This document shows positions 1 to 9,617 of a stretch of DNA of 64,000 bases, in pieces; within the stretch, counting starts at the first letter, position 1; every line of letters begins with the position of its first letter. The notes beneath the pieces were generated by a model. It was not told the DNA's origin. It was given only the letters and a program-made list of their open reading frames with translations, and searched no databases. Source of the DNA: Corynebacterium tuberculostearicum. GTDB taxonomy: Bacteria; Actinomycetota; Actinomycetes; Mycobacteriales; Mycobacteriaceae. The stretch covers positions 1-64,000 of the forward strand of contig NZ_CP069791.1 in the NCBI RefSeq assembly GCF_016894265.1, given 5' to 3'. Made by a program: the position numbers and the translations under genes.

Positions 1-5
1 TGCTA

Positions 6-1054
6 GTGCACAATGCAATCGTTGTATTTGAGGTAGAGGGCGGCTCCGATAAAGGCGCAGATGGTCACCGTAAGGACACCATGCCGATCGTCGACGCGAT
101 CAAGGAACAAGGCTGGAATGCGGAGGTTATCTACTTCCAACCCAGACAAGGCGGAGGAAATTACGCCCAGTTTCTGAAAACTTTGATGCGTATATCTCTC
201 GTGTGAACCCAGGCAATATCCCCCGCGGCGAGAAGGGCTACTTCGAATTGCTCACCAAGCTGGCAGACGCCGCCTGGTAGGCATGTCCACTCCGGAGACA
301 TGATGGCCTACGGCGCCAAAGATGCACTGGTCAAGCTCAATGACACCCCTGGTGCCGGACGATACCGTCGCGTACTACGAGGTAGAAGAGCTGCATAATA
401 CTTTCCCACCTCGCTGTCTTATGGTGAGCGGTGCTCAAGCAAAACCGCGGTTCCACCGGTGAGGGCATCTGGCGCGTGCGCCTCGCGACCAGGAGCTTGC
501 CCAGGCCGTGGAACCGGGCACCGGCGCTCCCGCTCGATACGCCCTGAAGTGCACCGAAGCAGTAGATAACCAGACCCACGACTACAAGCTGGGCGCCTTC
601 ATGGACTTCTGTGACCAGTACATTGAGGGCGATAACGGCATGCTGGTGGACATGCGCTTTATGCCGCGCCTTGTGGAGGGCGAAATCCGCATTCTCCTCG
701 TGGGTGACGAGCCGGTATTCATCGTGCACAAGAAGCCAGCGGAAGGCGGCGACAACTTCTCTGCCACGCTCTTCTCCGGCGCAAAGTACACCTACGATAA
801 GCCGGAATCTTGGCCGGAGTTGCTCGAGATTTCGAGAAGGCTCGCCCCGTTATCGCAGAGAAGCTCGGCGATACCAAACGTTCCGCTGATTTGGACCGCG
901 GACTTCATGCTTGACGATGCCCCCTGGCACCGACACCTATGTCCTCGGCGAGATCACTGCTCCTGTGTTGGCTTCACTTCCCGAGCTAGACATGGGCATC
1001 CAAGAAAAGGTTGCCGCCGAGGCAATTCGTCGCGTTCAGGACGCGAACGCCTAG
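6..1054 (+). pseudogene. Frameshifted mirror copy of the ATP-grasp (Cj0069-like) gene
   Basis: Copy of the gene at 15799-16860. The GTG start at 6 and the TAG stop are both present, but the frame breaks several times. Against the other arm there is an extra A near 138-140, a lost C near 161 and a lost G near 170, and 'GA' is lost near 925. No full-length product is possible. It is most likely sequence error and should not be counted as a second locus. Confidence 0.85.
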
Positions 1055-1140
1055 CGCACGCTGTATTCTGCCAAGTGGCCCCACGGGTGACCGTGGGGCA
1101 TTTTCCTACCATCCCCCTAAGCATTTTCTAAGGACCAATT

Positions 1141-2030
1141 ATGGCTGATAATGATTTCAACTCCGACGGGTTTCCGAAGGATTTTTCTCCGCGCGATTTT
1201 TCTGAAACCCCGCGTCACCGCGCCGAGGACGCTGCGAAAAGCGCCGAAGGCGCCGGTGCTCCGAGGTGAATGAGACTAAGGAATTCGGCTCTACCGATGC
1301 CAAGGAGACGAAGTCTTTCGGCCACACCGATAAGCCTGGTGAGCCTGGAAATTCGAGTAACCTTCCTCCCCGAAGCCGAGCGCGGAGGGCAACTCCTCTG
1401 ACTTCTGGGCCTCCCTCGAAGTCCTCCACCCCAAGCGGGGGCGCTGCCTCCCGTGCGCATAATCCATTTACGGATTCGGCATCGTCGGACGCTGCTGCGA
1501 ACGGCGATCAATTCGGCTCCGCCCAGTCCGCTAACGATCGGCCGGTTTTCGGCGGCTATACCCAGCAGCAGGGCACGAGCCAGGGATTCGGACAGTTCCC
1601 GCAAGCAGGCGATGCCACTGCCGATTCCGGCCAGACTCTCGTAATAAGAAGAGCCAGATGAGTGACACCCTCAAGGGCTTGGGAAAGAAAGACGGCCTAT
1701 TGGGCGGGCTCTTTGAGTTCGAGTTCAAGCACTTCCTGACACTTACCCACGTGAAGAAATCTACAAGGTTGCCATGATCCTTGTGGCATCATGTGGATCC
1801 TTCACCTCCTCGGTGCCTTCTTGTTCGCCACCGGCATGGGCATTTATGGCATTAGGGAAGATTCCGCGTCCGCCATCTTCGGAAGCATCTTTGCGTTCAT
1901 CTTCCTGGCGGTACTGAGCACTGTCATTTACTACGCAATCATGGTCGCCATCAGGCTATTCCTGGAAGCCATGGTGGCTAACGTGCGCATCGCCCAAAAC
2001 ACCGGCGATATCCTGGACAAGATGGACTAG
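1141..2030 (+). pseudogene. Frameshifted mirror copy of the DUF4282 membrane protein gene
   Basis: Copy of 14817-15710. A C is lost near 1260, a T near 1362, and further bases near 1640 and 1757. The two membrane segments are still readable after 1791, but not in frame with the start. Confidence 0.85.
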
Positions 2031-2137
2031 CGCTGTAATGACTGCTTGCCAATTAAGCGAGCAAAGGCGAGCGCCCCGGCGGGATTCCGCTGGGGCGCAT
2101 TGTATTGCAGGCCCGGCGATTAAATTCCGGCCGAAAG

Positions 2138-2874
2138 CTAGTCGTAGGTGCCCAGCTGGTAGCTGGGAAGGTCAACCCACATCTTGTTGAATTCCGCGAC
2201 TTCACCGGATACCGGTTCGAGGGAATCGCCCTGTGCCCGCAAGCGCACGTGTTGGGCGGTAATGCCCTCTGCGGTGGTGCGGCTGCGCTCTCCCCACGTG
2301 AAATCGACCTCGTTGTCTGAGACCGGGGTGATGCTCTCTACCTTGTGGAAGATGGACATGTCCTTGCCGGAGCGCCATTGACGTAAAAGGCTATGCCATC
2401 AGCAATCGAAGCGCCGGTGCCCGCCGGACCGTTCAAGTCACCCATTGAGCCGCGGAAGATGATCCAGCTGATCGTGGCGCACGGGTCATAGGAGTTGTCG
2501 ATATCGGCGATCCAGTAATTGAAATCACTGCCATCATCGGCGGGCATGCGCCCGGGAGCCGTGCCAGAGGCGTAGACCTTGCGCGGATCGTTGGGCAGCT
2601 CCGTGCACTCGGCGTCCTCGCTCTTTTCCTGCTGCTGCGTGGTCGCTTCATCGCCCCCGTCGGTGGACTCGGACGGGGAGGGTGCTGCTGCGGAAGCCGC
2701 ATCGTCTCCGCTGGAGGATTCATCCTCGGCAGGTGCTTGGCTGGAAAAGACCGGCTCTGGGGAGGAAGAAGAATCCTCCTGAGCACCGCAGGCGCTGAGC
2801 GCGAGCGGCACGGCAGCGGTGAGCAATACGGCGGCGGAGAAGCGGCGTAGGCAGCGCGGTGTCACGGCAGGCAT
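2138..2874 (-). pseudogene. Frameshifted mirror copy of the LppP/LprE-like lipoprotein gene
   Basis: Copy of 13965-14705. The N-terminal lipobox half and the C-terminal half lie in different frames. A G is lost near 2370, and several bases are missing near 2250, where this arm has GCACGTGTTGGGCGG against GCACAGTGTGGTGGGCGG read in the same direction on the other arm. Confidence 0.85.
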
Positions 2875-2889
2875 GCGGGAACTCCAGGA

Positions 2890-3305
2890 TTAGTCGAGGA
2901 GGGTGGCGACGGAGTCCGGGTCGGCGTCGGAAAGCATCTGGCGAATGCGGTCGTACTCGTCGTCTTCGCCGATGGCCTTGGCTGCGTGGCCGAGCGCGGC
3001 GATGGCGCGCAGGACACCCTGGTTCGGTTCATGGGAGAAGGGGATAGGGCCCCAACCCTTCCAACCATTGCCACGCAGGCGGTCGAGGCTGCGGTGGTAG
3101 CCCGTGCGCGCGTAAGCGTAGGCGGTGATGAAAGCGGCCGGCTCGGAGCCTTCCTGCTCCTGAGCTCCTGCTCCGCTAGGAGTGCCCACAGCAGCGGGGA
3201 ATCGGGGTGGGCAACAATGCCGGCGGCGAGATCCGAGGTGGACTCTGCGCCGGGATCGGCCGGCAGCTCAATGGGTTTCGGGGCAAGCATGTCTTTCATT
3301 TCCAT
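2890..3305 (-). pseudogene. Mirror copy of the DUF3151-like gene with a different frameshift
   Basis: Copy of 13532-13949. This arm lacks the extra base that breaks the other copy (near 13676) but has lost one base close by (near 3161). Taking the majority reading at each point gives an uninterrupted frame through '..LLAEQELKEQEGSEP..'. The two copies together reconstruct the gene that neither carries intact. Confidence 0.8.
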
Positions 3306-3336
3306 GCCACCCCACTGTAGCGACGCCGGCGCGCTG

Positions 3337-3917
3337 CTACCAGAAATCGGACGTTCAGATCAAAGGCATAGAGCGCGCGACGCACCACCGGCAGCGATAG
3401 CCCGATAACGGAGGAAGGATCGCCTTCGATGCGGTCAATGAACCAGCCGCCCATAGCTTCCAAGGTAAGGCACCGGCGCAGTGGAGAGGCTCGCCGAGTG
3501 GCATAGGCTGCGATATCGGCCTTGCTGGCCTGGGCAAAGTGCACCGTGTGTGTGGACGTTTCCACATGGCGCTTATCGCCAAAGATAAGGCAGTGCCGGT
3601 CAGCAGCTCGGCTGTGCGGCCGGCTTGCTGGTGCCAGCGCTCAATGGTGGCTTCCTCAGTAAGGGGCTTGCCTTGTAGCTCGCCGTCGAGCAGCAGCATG
3701 GAATCGCCGCCGATGACGGGCTCGGTGGGGTAGCGTTCGGCCACCTTTTCAGCCTTGGCGGTGGCGAGGGCCGCCACGATATCGGCCGCGGGTGGCCCGC
3801 GAGCGAGGCTTCGAGGGAGCGCTCGTCAATATCGGCCGGCTCCAAAACGGGCTCCACGCCCGCGCCGCGCAGGATAGACGCGCGCGAGGGTGATTGGGAG
3901 GCGAGGATAAGCCGCAT
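3337..3917 (-). pseudogene. Frameshifted mirror copy of maf
   Basis: Copy of 12914-13500. Here the four-base A run near 3843-3846 is complete, so the N-terminal frame 'GVEPVLEPADID' is correct, unlike the other arm. Other single bases are lost (for example near 3593 and 3789), so this copy is also broken. Confidence 0.82.
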
Positions 3918-4125
3918 TAGAAGTACCGTACGGTATGGAAGGCGGAGGGTTGTAGACGCGCTGCGCGCCATAGCGCTCGAAGCGCTCGGCCGGGTTGCCC
4001 CATTCATTGCGTTCTCCGGTGGAGCCCGAGTGCTTGGCGCTCATCTGCGCCAATACGGCGCGCAGGGCCGCGAGCTCATCCTCGGTGGGATTGCCCTTGA
4101 CTACCTTGATTTCCGGCGTAGACAT
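3917..4125 (-). pseudogene. Frameshifted mirror copy of the accE-like gene
   Basis: Copy of 12705-12914. One G is missing from a G run near 3948, which shifts the last codons. The start and first two thirds agree with the other arm. Confidence 0.78.
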
Positions 4126-4133
4126 TTCCCCTC

Positions 4134-5583
4134 CTAAACGGTTCCGTGCTTCTTCGGTACCTGGCCACGGCCTTGCGCTCTAGCAGGCGCAGGCCTTCTA
4201 CCAGGTAGTGGCGGGTTGCAGTTGGCTCGATAACATTATCGGCCAGCCGCGCTCTGCTGCGGCATACGGTGCAAGAAGAGCTCGTCCATCTCCTCTTCCT
4301 TGTCCTCCGAGCCATAAATGGCCAGGGAAGCTTGGGAGGCCTGGGTGACGGCAATTTCCGCGGTGGGCCATGCGTAGACCAGGTCCGCGCCGAGGTCCTT
4401 GGCGCCCATAAATGCGTAGGCCGGCCAATGGCCTTGCGGGTGATCACAGTGAGCTTGCCGACGCTCGCTTCAGCCTGCGCATAGGCAAACTTCGACGCTC
4501 TGCGCAGCAGGCCGGCCTTTTCCTCTTCCGGGTAGGCACAAAGCCTGGGGAGTCCACGAATTCCACGATGGGAGTATTGAAGGCATCACAGTACGCACGA
4601 AGCGTGCGGCCTTTTCTGCCGCGGCGGAGTCCAAGGCGCCGGCCAGCGCCAGCGGCTGGTTGGCAACGATGCCGACGGCGCGGCCATCGATGTAGGCAAA
4701 ACCGGTAAGGATGTTTTGTGCGGCCTCGGCGGAAAGCTCGAAGAAGGAGCCTTCATCGACGACAGCCTTGATGACCTCGCTCATGTCATAGGCCTGCGCG
4801 GCGGTATCCGGGATGACGCTATTTGAGATCAAAGTCCGCGACGCTACCGGCATCCCGCGCGGCGCCGCGGCGCGGTTATTGGCGGGAAGTAGGCCAAAAC
4901 ATCGCGCACGAGGGACAGAGCCTGCTTGTCGTCGCTGGCCACCAGGTGAGCATGCCAGACTCTGCGTGGGCTGCGGCGCCGCCAAAGGTCTCTGGCTCAG
5001 CGCCGGCCACGTGGCTGGCGGCCTGGTGGAGGGCGGTGCCCTGGGTGACTACGAGGACATCGGCAAACGTCGGCGCGAACGCCGCAATGCCGCTGGTATT
5101 GCCCGCGACAACGGAAATCTGCGGATAAGGCCCGAAGCCTGGGAGACACGCGCCATGAGGCGGGCGTATCCGGCCATGGTGACGATGCCCTCTTGCACAC
5201 GCGGGCCGGTGGATTCATAGATGCCGATGATGGCACGCCGGTCTTGATGGCGAGTCATATACCTTGTGAGCTTTTTCGGCATAAACCTCACCCATCGTGC
5301 CGTCGAAGATTTCGCCGTCCCTGGCTAAAGACGCAGACGCGGCGGCCGTCGATAGTGCCGTAGCCGGTCACTACGCCATCAGTATAGGGGCGGTCATGCT
5401 CGCGACCGAAGTCGGTAGAGCGGTGGCGGCTAGCGCGTCCGTTTCCACGAAGGAGCCCTCATCGAGCAGCTGCGTCACGCGGGTGCGGGCGGCCGGCTCG
5501 CCTTCTCCCAGCGGCGCGCGGGACTCGGCGAGCTTGGCGTCCAGGTCCTCGATCTTGCCGGCGGTGGTTTTCAGGTCAGTCAT
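4134..5583 (-). pseudogene. Frameshifted mirror copy of accD
   Basis: Copy of 11236-12696, about a dozen bases shorter. The frame is broken in many places, and only fragments of the carboxyltransferase are readable in any one frame. No functional product is expected from this copy. Confidence 0.85.
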
Positions 5584-5925
5584 AGGCCCCCCACTACTAG
5601 CGCACCCCTCACATGCGGAATGGAACGCTGCGGGGACGCGGTGCGGAAAATGATTGGGTGGCAATGCCACTACAGTGTGGGCAGTGCATGGAACCTGGGA
5701 ATTTCTGGGTGGCATTAGGTTGAAGGGCCCTAATCTGGGGTGGTGTCTCCTGTAAACATTTAACGGTGCCGGGCAGGTAAGCGCCCATTATTGCACCTCA
5801 AGGCAGGTAAAGTAGTAGGAAGAATTTCATTCAACTATTGATGTGCGTCCTTTAAGCCCTTATGATTGCCTGAGTCTTCATGAATGTTTCCCCTGATTTT
5901 TACGATCTATTAAGGACGGTCTCTG

Positions 5926-7184
5926 GTGATTAAAAAGGGACTGCGTTTGCTCGCACCGCTCGCCGTAGCGGCTCTCTTCACGCCAGTGGCACACGCGGGA
6001 GATGTTCCCCCCGATGCCGCAGGCATATCCCATTTCCAACCTCTACAAGAGCTGCAGTGCTTCCGGCGATAACGCAGAGCGTGAATGGCGCTTTGCAGAA
6101 ACCGGCCGCCGCTACATGAGCGACGGCACCCTGCAGTTTAAAAACACCAACAACCAAGAAGTGCCCTACACCGCCGAGGTAGAAACTGGTACCAATCACG
6201 AGATTGAAGCCAATTCCAAGCCAAGCTGCCTTCCGGTTGGGACACCCCGCTAAGTCCGATATCGTCTGAAGATGACCAACGGCTGGCGCGATAAAGAAAC
6301 CTTCGGCCCTGTGAAGCTGAAGCCGGTGAGTCTTCCGCGTCGAATACGGCGTCATTGAAAAGGACTTCATCTCCATGTTCGTAGGCTGCAACGATGACCG
6401 CTTGGAAAACATCCCAGGCTCTAACGTCATCCGCGGTAAGGGCCCGGCCGAGCGCTACGCCTTCGCCTACATCATCAAGGCGGACGGCTCCGTATCCGAT
6501 TTGGCCATGGAAATTCCATCCCGTTCCCCGGTGCAAACTCCAAGCCGATCGAGGGCAACTACACCTCCGTATCTGGCCCGAGCCTAGAGAAGATTGCCGA
6601 TCCGAAGAAGGATGAAATCATGCAGCCTTCTGCAGATCTGCAGCGCGATCCCTCCTGGCCTAAGGAAGGCGATAAGTGTGAAGCCGGCGATACCTCCTGG
6701 TACCCGCTGGACATCACCGCGGTAAGCCGACCTAACCGGAAGCTGGTTACTCCACGGACTTCCTCAATTGTCCAAGGGCGACTACGAGTTCGCACCGGTA
6801 AACCGACTTCGTCGTTGGCGCCGAGCACGCCCCGTACACCCAACTGGCGGGGCAACCGCGGCGATATTCCGAAGGGCTGGCTGGAGTCCGTCGGTGCCGT
6901 AAAGCGCGCCTACATGCCGGTCGCACCGAGCTTAAGCACGTCGACCTCAAGCCAGGCGAGCGTGTGCGTGTGGAGTATGGCACCACCATGACCCGCAACT
7001 ACCGCGAGATTCACTGCGGCAAGAGCGGAAACTACGACCTCACCTCTAACTACAAGCAGACCTCCGCCCCGAGCGGCTTCTGGGCAGAGGCCAAGATCAC
7101 CGATAAGGCCGGCAACACCCGCACCGAGGACGTCACTCCGGACGAATTCCGCGACTGCCGGTTCCTACCCAGACCATCTACTAA
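5926..7184 (+). pseudogene. Frameshifted mirror copy of the large secreted two-module gene
   Basis: Copy of 9618-10885. An extra C sits in the C run near 6006-6011, and later single-base losses break the frame. It is nevertheless correct where the other arm is wrong: the five-A run after 'LQF' is intact, and the frame runs through 'KNTNNQEVPYTAEVETG'. Confidence 0.83.
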
Positions 7185-7217
7185 ACACCACCCTCATCTA
7201 CGCAAGGAGAAAATTCC

Positions 7218-7786
7218 ATGTTCAAGTCCAAGATTGCTTCTACCACCGCGGCTCTTGCCGTGCTTCCGGCCTCATCTTCGCTCCGGCCGCTAACGCCCTG
7301 CCGCAGCGCGACCTCGGCCCGGCCAACCCGACCACCATCGGTGAGCGTTGCTCCAACCCGGGCGACACCGGCCAGACCGTTGACATCAAGCGCACCTACT
7401 TCGATGGCTCCGCCGGTTCCTGGACCGTGTCCACTACAACGATGAGCCGTTGCCGGTAACCCGTTCCATCACCGAGACCAAGACCAAGACCTGGAATGTG
7501 TCCGCAGGCATTGACTTCAAGCTGATGGACCTCATCAACTTCACCTTCTCCTCCAGCTACACCGATAGCCAGTCCTACGAGGTAGCGAGCAGGTAGGTCC
7601 GTACAACTCGCTCCGGGCAAGACCGCCGTCCTGCGCGCCGGCTGGGTTGTCTCTGACTTTGAGGGCCCGAAGACCGTGTGCGGCTCCGACCACAAGTGGC
7701 AGGCCAACGGCGGCACCTTCAACCGCCACCCTGCCGAAGGAGCGCCACTCGAGGTCTCCACCCGCGATAACAACGATTGGGGCTAA
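7218..7786 (+). pseudogene. Frameshifted mirror copy of secreted single-module gene B
   Basis: Copy of 9012-9584, four bases shorter, with single-base losses near 7260 and 7434 and again near 7585. The ribosome site AAGGAGA and the ATG are intact. Confidence 0.82.
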
Positions 7787-7788
7787 AC

Positions 7789-8375
7789 GTGAGCAAGACG
7801 TCCATCGCTAGCGCCCTCGCGGCGCTGAGCCTGGTGGCCGCTCCTGTTGCCCACGCCGCTGATTTCGGTGGGACTTTGAGCTGCCCCAGCGCTGGAACGA
7901 CGACTACAAGCCAGGCACGCATTGCTCGACGCCAGGTGAAACGGCACCTACGTCACCGCAAAGCGCCGCTGGTTCAAGCAACCGACGCTACCACGTGCAA
8001 CCGCAACGCCGAGGAAGTACCGGTCAAGCACACCGTTACCCAGGCTCGCACGCAGACCATCGAGGTCTCCGGTCCGTTGAGGGCACCGGTGAGCTAGCCA
8101 AGGTGCTGACCAAGACCTATGGCTTCAACTACGTCAGCGAGCAGCACTGGAAGCTAAACCAGGTGTTGGCCCGTACACCCTGCCTGCGAACTCGCAGGGC
8201 AAGCTGGTGTGGGGCTTTACCATGCTCGACACCGATGGTCAGGACGTGCGCTGTAACGCTGACCAGCAGTGGGAAGCGCAGGGCAAGCCGTACTCGGCCA
8301 CCGTACCGACCGGAAGCGCGCTACTCCGAGCTGCGCCTCGAAGACGCCCCTGAGTGGAACTACTCCACTGCGTAG
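7789..8375 (+). pseudogene. Frameshifted mirror copy of secreted single-module gene A
   Basis: Copy of 8431-9009. It is broken by several single-base losses (for example near 7872 and 7939). Its last codons read Glu-Trp-Asn-Tyr-Ser-Thr-Ala-stop, while the right arm stops directly after Glu-Trp-Asn because of one or two extra bases. Which C-terminus is true cannot be decided from this sequence. Confidence 0.8.
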
Positions 8376-8376
8376 T

Positions 8377-8414
8377 AGAGCGCCCGTCGGTCCTTGTGGA
8401 CCGACGGGGCGCTC
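8377..8414. terminator. Hairpin at the centre of the inverted repeat (likely terminator of the secreted operon)
   Basis: AGAGCGCCC-GTCGGTCC, a four-base loop (8394-8397), then GGACCGAC-GGGGCGCTCT. One arm has three C where the other has four G. The hairpin sits right after the stop of gene A, so a natural terminator stem may lie here. However, the palindrome runs on perfectly past the stem, so the second half may be created by the fold-back itself. A self-primed snap-back at a stem-loop would give exactly this geometry. Confidence 0.6.
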
Positions 8415-8430
8415 TACTTACGCAGTGGAG

Positions 8431-9009
8431 TTAGTTCCACTCAGGGGCGTCTTCGAGGCGCAGCTCGGAGTAGCGCGCTTCCGGTACGGTGGCCGAGTAC
8501 GGCTTGCCCTGCGCTTCCCACTGCTGGTCAGCGTTACAGCGCACGTCCTGACCATCGGTGTCGAGCATGGTAAAGCCCCACACCAGCTTGCCCTGCGAGT
8601 TCGCAGGCAGGGTGTACGGGCCAACCACCTGGTTTAGCTTCCAGTGCTGCTCGCTGACGTAGTTGAAGCCATAGGTCTTGGTCAGCACCTTGGCTAGCTC
8701 ACCGGTGCCCTCAACGGACCCGGAGACCTCGATGGTCTGCGTGCGAGCCTGGGTAACGGTGTGCTTGACCGGTACTTCCTCGGCGTTGCGGTTTGCCACG
8801 CTGGTAGCGTCGGTCTGCTTGAACCAGCGGCGCTTTGCGGTGACGTAGGTGCCGTTTTCACCTGGCGTCGAGCAATGCGTGCCTGGCTTGTAGTCGTCGT
8901 TCCAGCGCTGGGGCAGCTCAAAGTCCCCACCGAAATCAGCGGCGTGGGCAACAGGAGCGGCCACCAGGCTCAGCGCCGCGAGGGCGCTAGCGATGGACGT
9001 CTTGCTCAC
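8431..9009 (-). CDS. Secreted protein A, single cysteine-pair module
   Basis: A 192-residue exported protein of no family I can name. Residues 1-23 form a Sec signal peptide ending AHA. The mature part is beta-rich, with Cys46 and Cys158 112 residues apart. It aligns with its neighbours: 'THCSTPGENG' matches 'ERCSNPGDTG' in the next protein, and 'VGPYTLPANSQ' matches 'VGPYNIAPGKT'. The GTG start at 9009 lies two bases after the upstream stop, so translation is probably coupled; an in-frame TTG at 9021 is possible. It is the last gene of a three-gene operon. The C-terminus is uncertain, because the left arm continues with Tyr-Ser-Thr-Ala. A role as toxin, adhesin or surface protein is only inference. 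Confidence 0.85.
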   Translation of the reverse strand: MSKTSIASALAALSLVAAPVAHAADFGGDFELPQRWNDDYKPGTHCSTPGENGTYVTAKRRWFKQTDATSVANRNAEEVPVKHTVTQARTQTIEVSGSVEGTGELAKVLTKTYGFNYVSEQHWKLNQVVGPYTLPANSQGKLVWGFTMLDTDGQDVRCNADQQWEAQGKPYSATVPEARYSELRLEDAPEWN

Positions 9010-9011
9010 GT

Positions 9012-9584
9012 TTAGCCCCAATCGTTGTTATCGCGGGTGGAGACCTCGATGTGGCGCTCCTTCGGCAGGGTGGCGGTGAAGGTGCCGCCGTTGGCCTGCC
9101 ACTTGTGGTCGGAGCCGCACACGGTCTTCTGGCCCTCAAAGTCAGAGACAACCCAGCCGGCGCGCAGGACGGCGGTCTTGCCCGGAGCGATGTTGTACGG
9201 ACCTACCTGCTCGCCTACCTCGTAGGACTGGCTATCGGTGTAGCTGGAGGAGAAGGTGAAGTTGATGAGGTCCATCAGCTTGAAGTCAATGCCTGCGGAC
9301 ACATTCCAGGTCTTGGTCTTGGTCTCGGTGATGGAACGGGTTACCGGCAACGGCTCATCGTTGTAGTTGGACACGGTCCAGGAACCGGCGGAGCCATCGA
9401 AGTAGGTGCGCTTGATGTCAACGGTCTGGCCGGTGTCGCCCGGGTTGGAGCAACGCTCACCGATGGTGGTCGGGTTGGCCGGGCCGAGGTCGCGCTGCGG
9501 CAGGGCGTTAGCGGCCGGAGCGAAGATGAGGCCGGAAGCAACGGCAAGAGCCGCGGTGGTAGAAGCAATCTTGGACTTGAACAT
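9012..9584 (-). CDS. Secreted protein B, single cysteine-pair module with amphipathic Ser/Thr strands
   Basis: A 190-residue exported protein. The signal peptide ends near residue 27 (ANA). Cys45 and Cys156 are 111 apart, as in its paralogues. Residues 80-125 alternate polar and non-polar positions with many Ser/Thr (for example 'SITETKTKTWNVSAG' and 'FTFSSSYTDSQSY'). They are followed by a 'PYNIAPGKTAVL' stretch. That layout resembles the pore strands of aerolysin/ETX-MTX2 toxins, but I do not see enough to assign the family. The ribosome site AAGGAGA lies 6-7 bases before the ATG. It sits between the larger paralogue (33 bases upstream) and gene A (2 bases downstream). Confidence 0.88.
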   Translation of the reverse strand: MFKSKIASTTAALAVASGLIFAPAANALPQRDLGPANPTTIGERCSNPGDTGQTVDIKRTYFDGSAGSWTVSNYNDEPLPVTRSITETKTKTWNVSAGIDFKLMDLINFTFSSSYTDSQSYEVGEQVGPYNIAPGKTAVLRAGWVVSDFEGQKTVCGSDHKWQANGGTFTATLPKERHIEVSTRDNNDWG

Positions 9585-9617
9585 GGAATTTTCTCCTTGC
9601 GTAGATGAGGGTGGTGT

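Larger units (their letters stand above)
1..8395. repeat. Left arm of a giant inverted repeat (degraded copy)
   Basis: This arm is the reverse complement of 8396-16865. Base 1 pairs with about 16865 and the axis lies at 8395/8396. It is about 75 bases shorter than the right arm (8395 against about 8470), so it carries a net loss of roughly 0.9 percent. The differences I compared by eye were almost all 1-2 base indels, many in short homopolymers, with hardly any clean codon-third-position substitutions. Nearly all genes in it are frameshifted. This is the error pattern of raw long-read sequence rather than of evolutionary decay. I infer a fold-back read or assembly artefact; a real inverted duplication is less likely. 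Confidence 0.93.

Noticed and set aside
1-8395. A genuine ancient inverted duplication with ten decaying pseudogenes
   Set aside because: Differences are scattered indels without codon pattern, and the left arm is right in places where the right arm is frameshifted. Both fit sequencing error, not decay.
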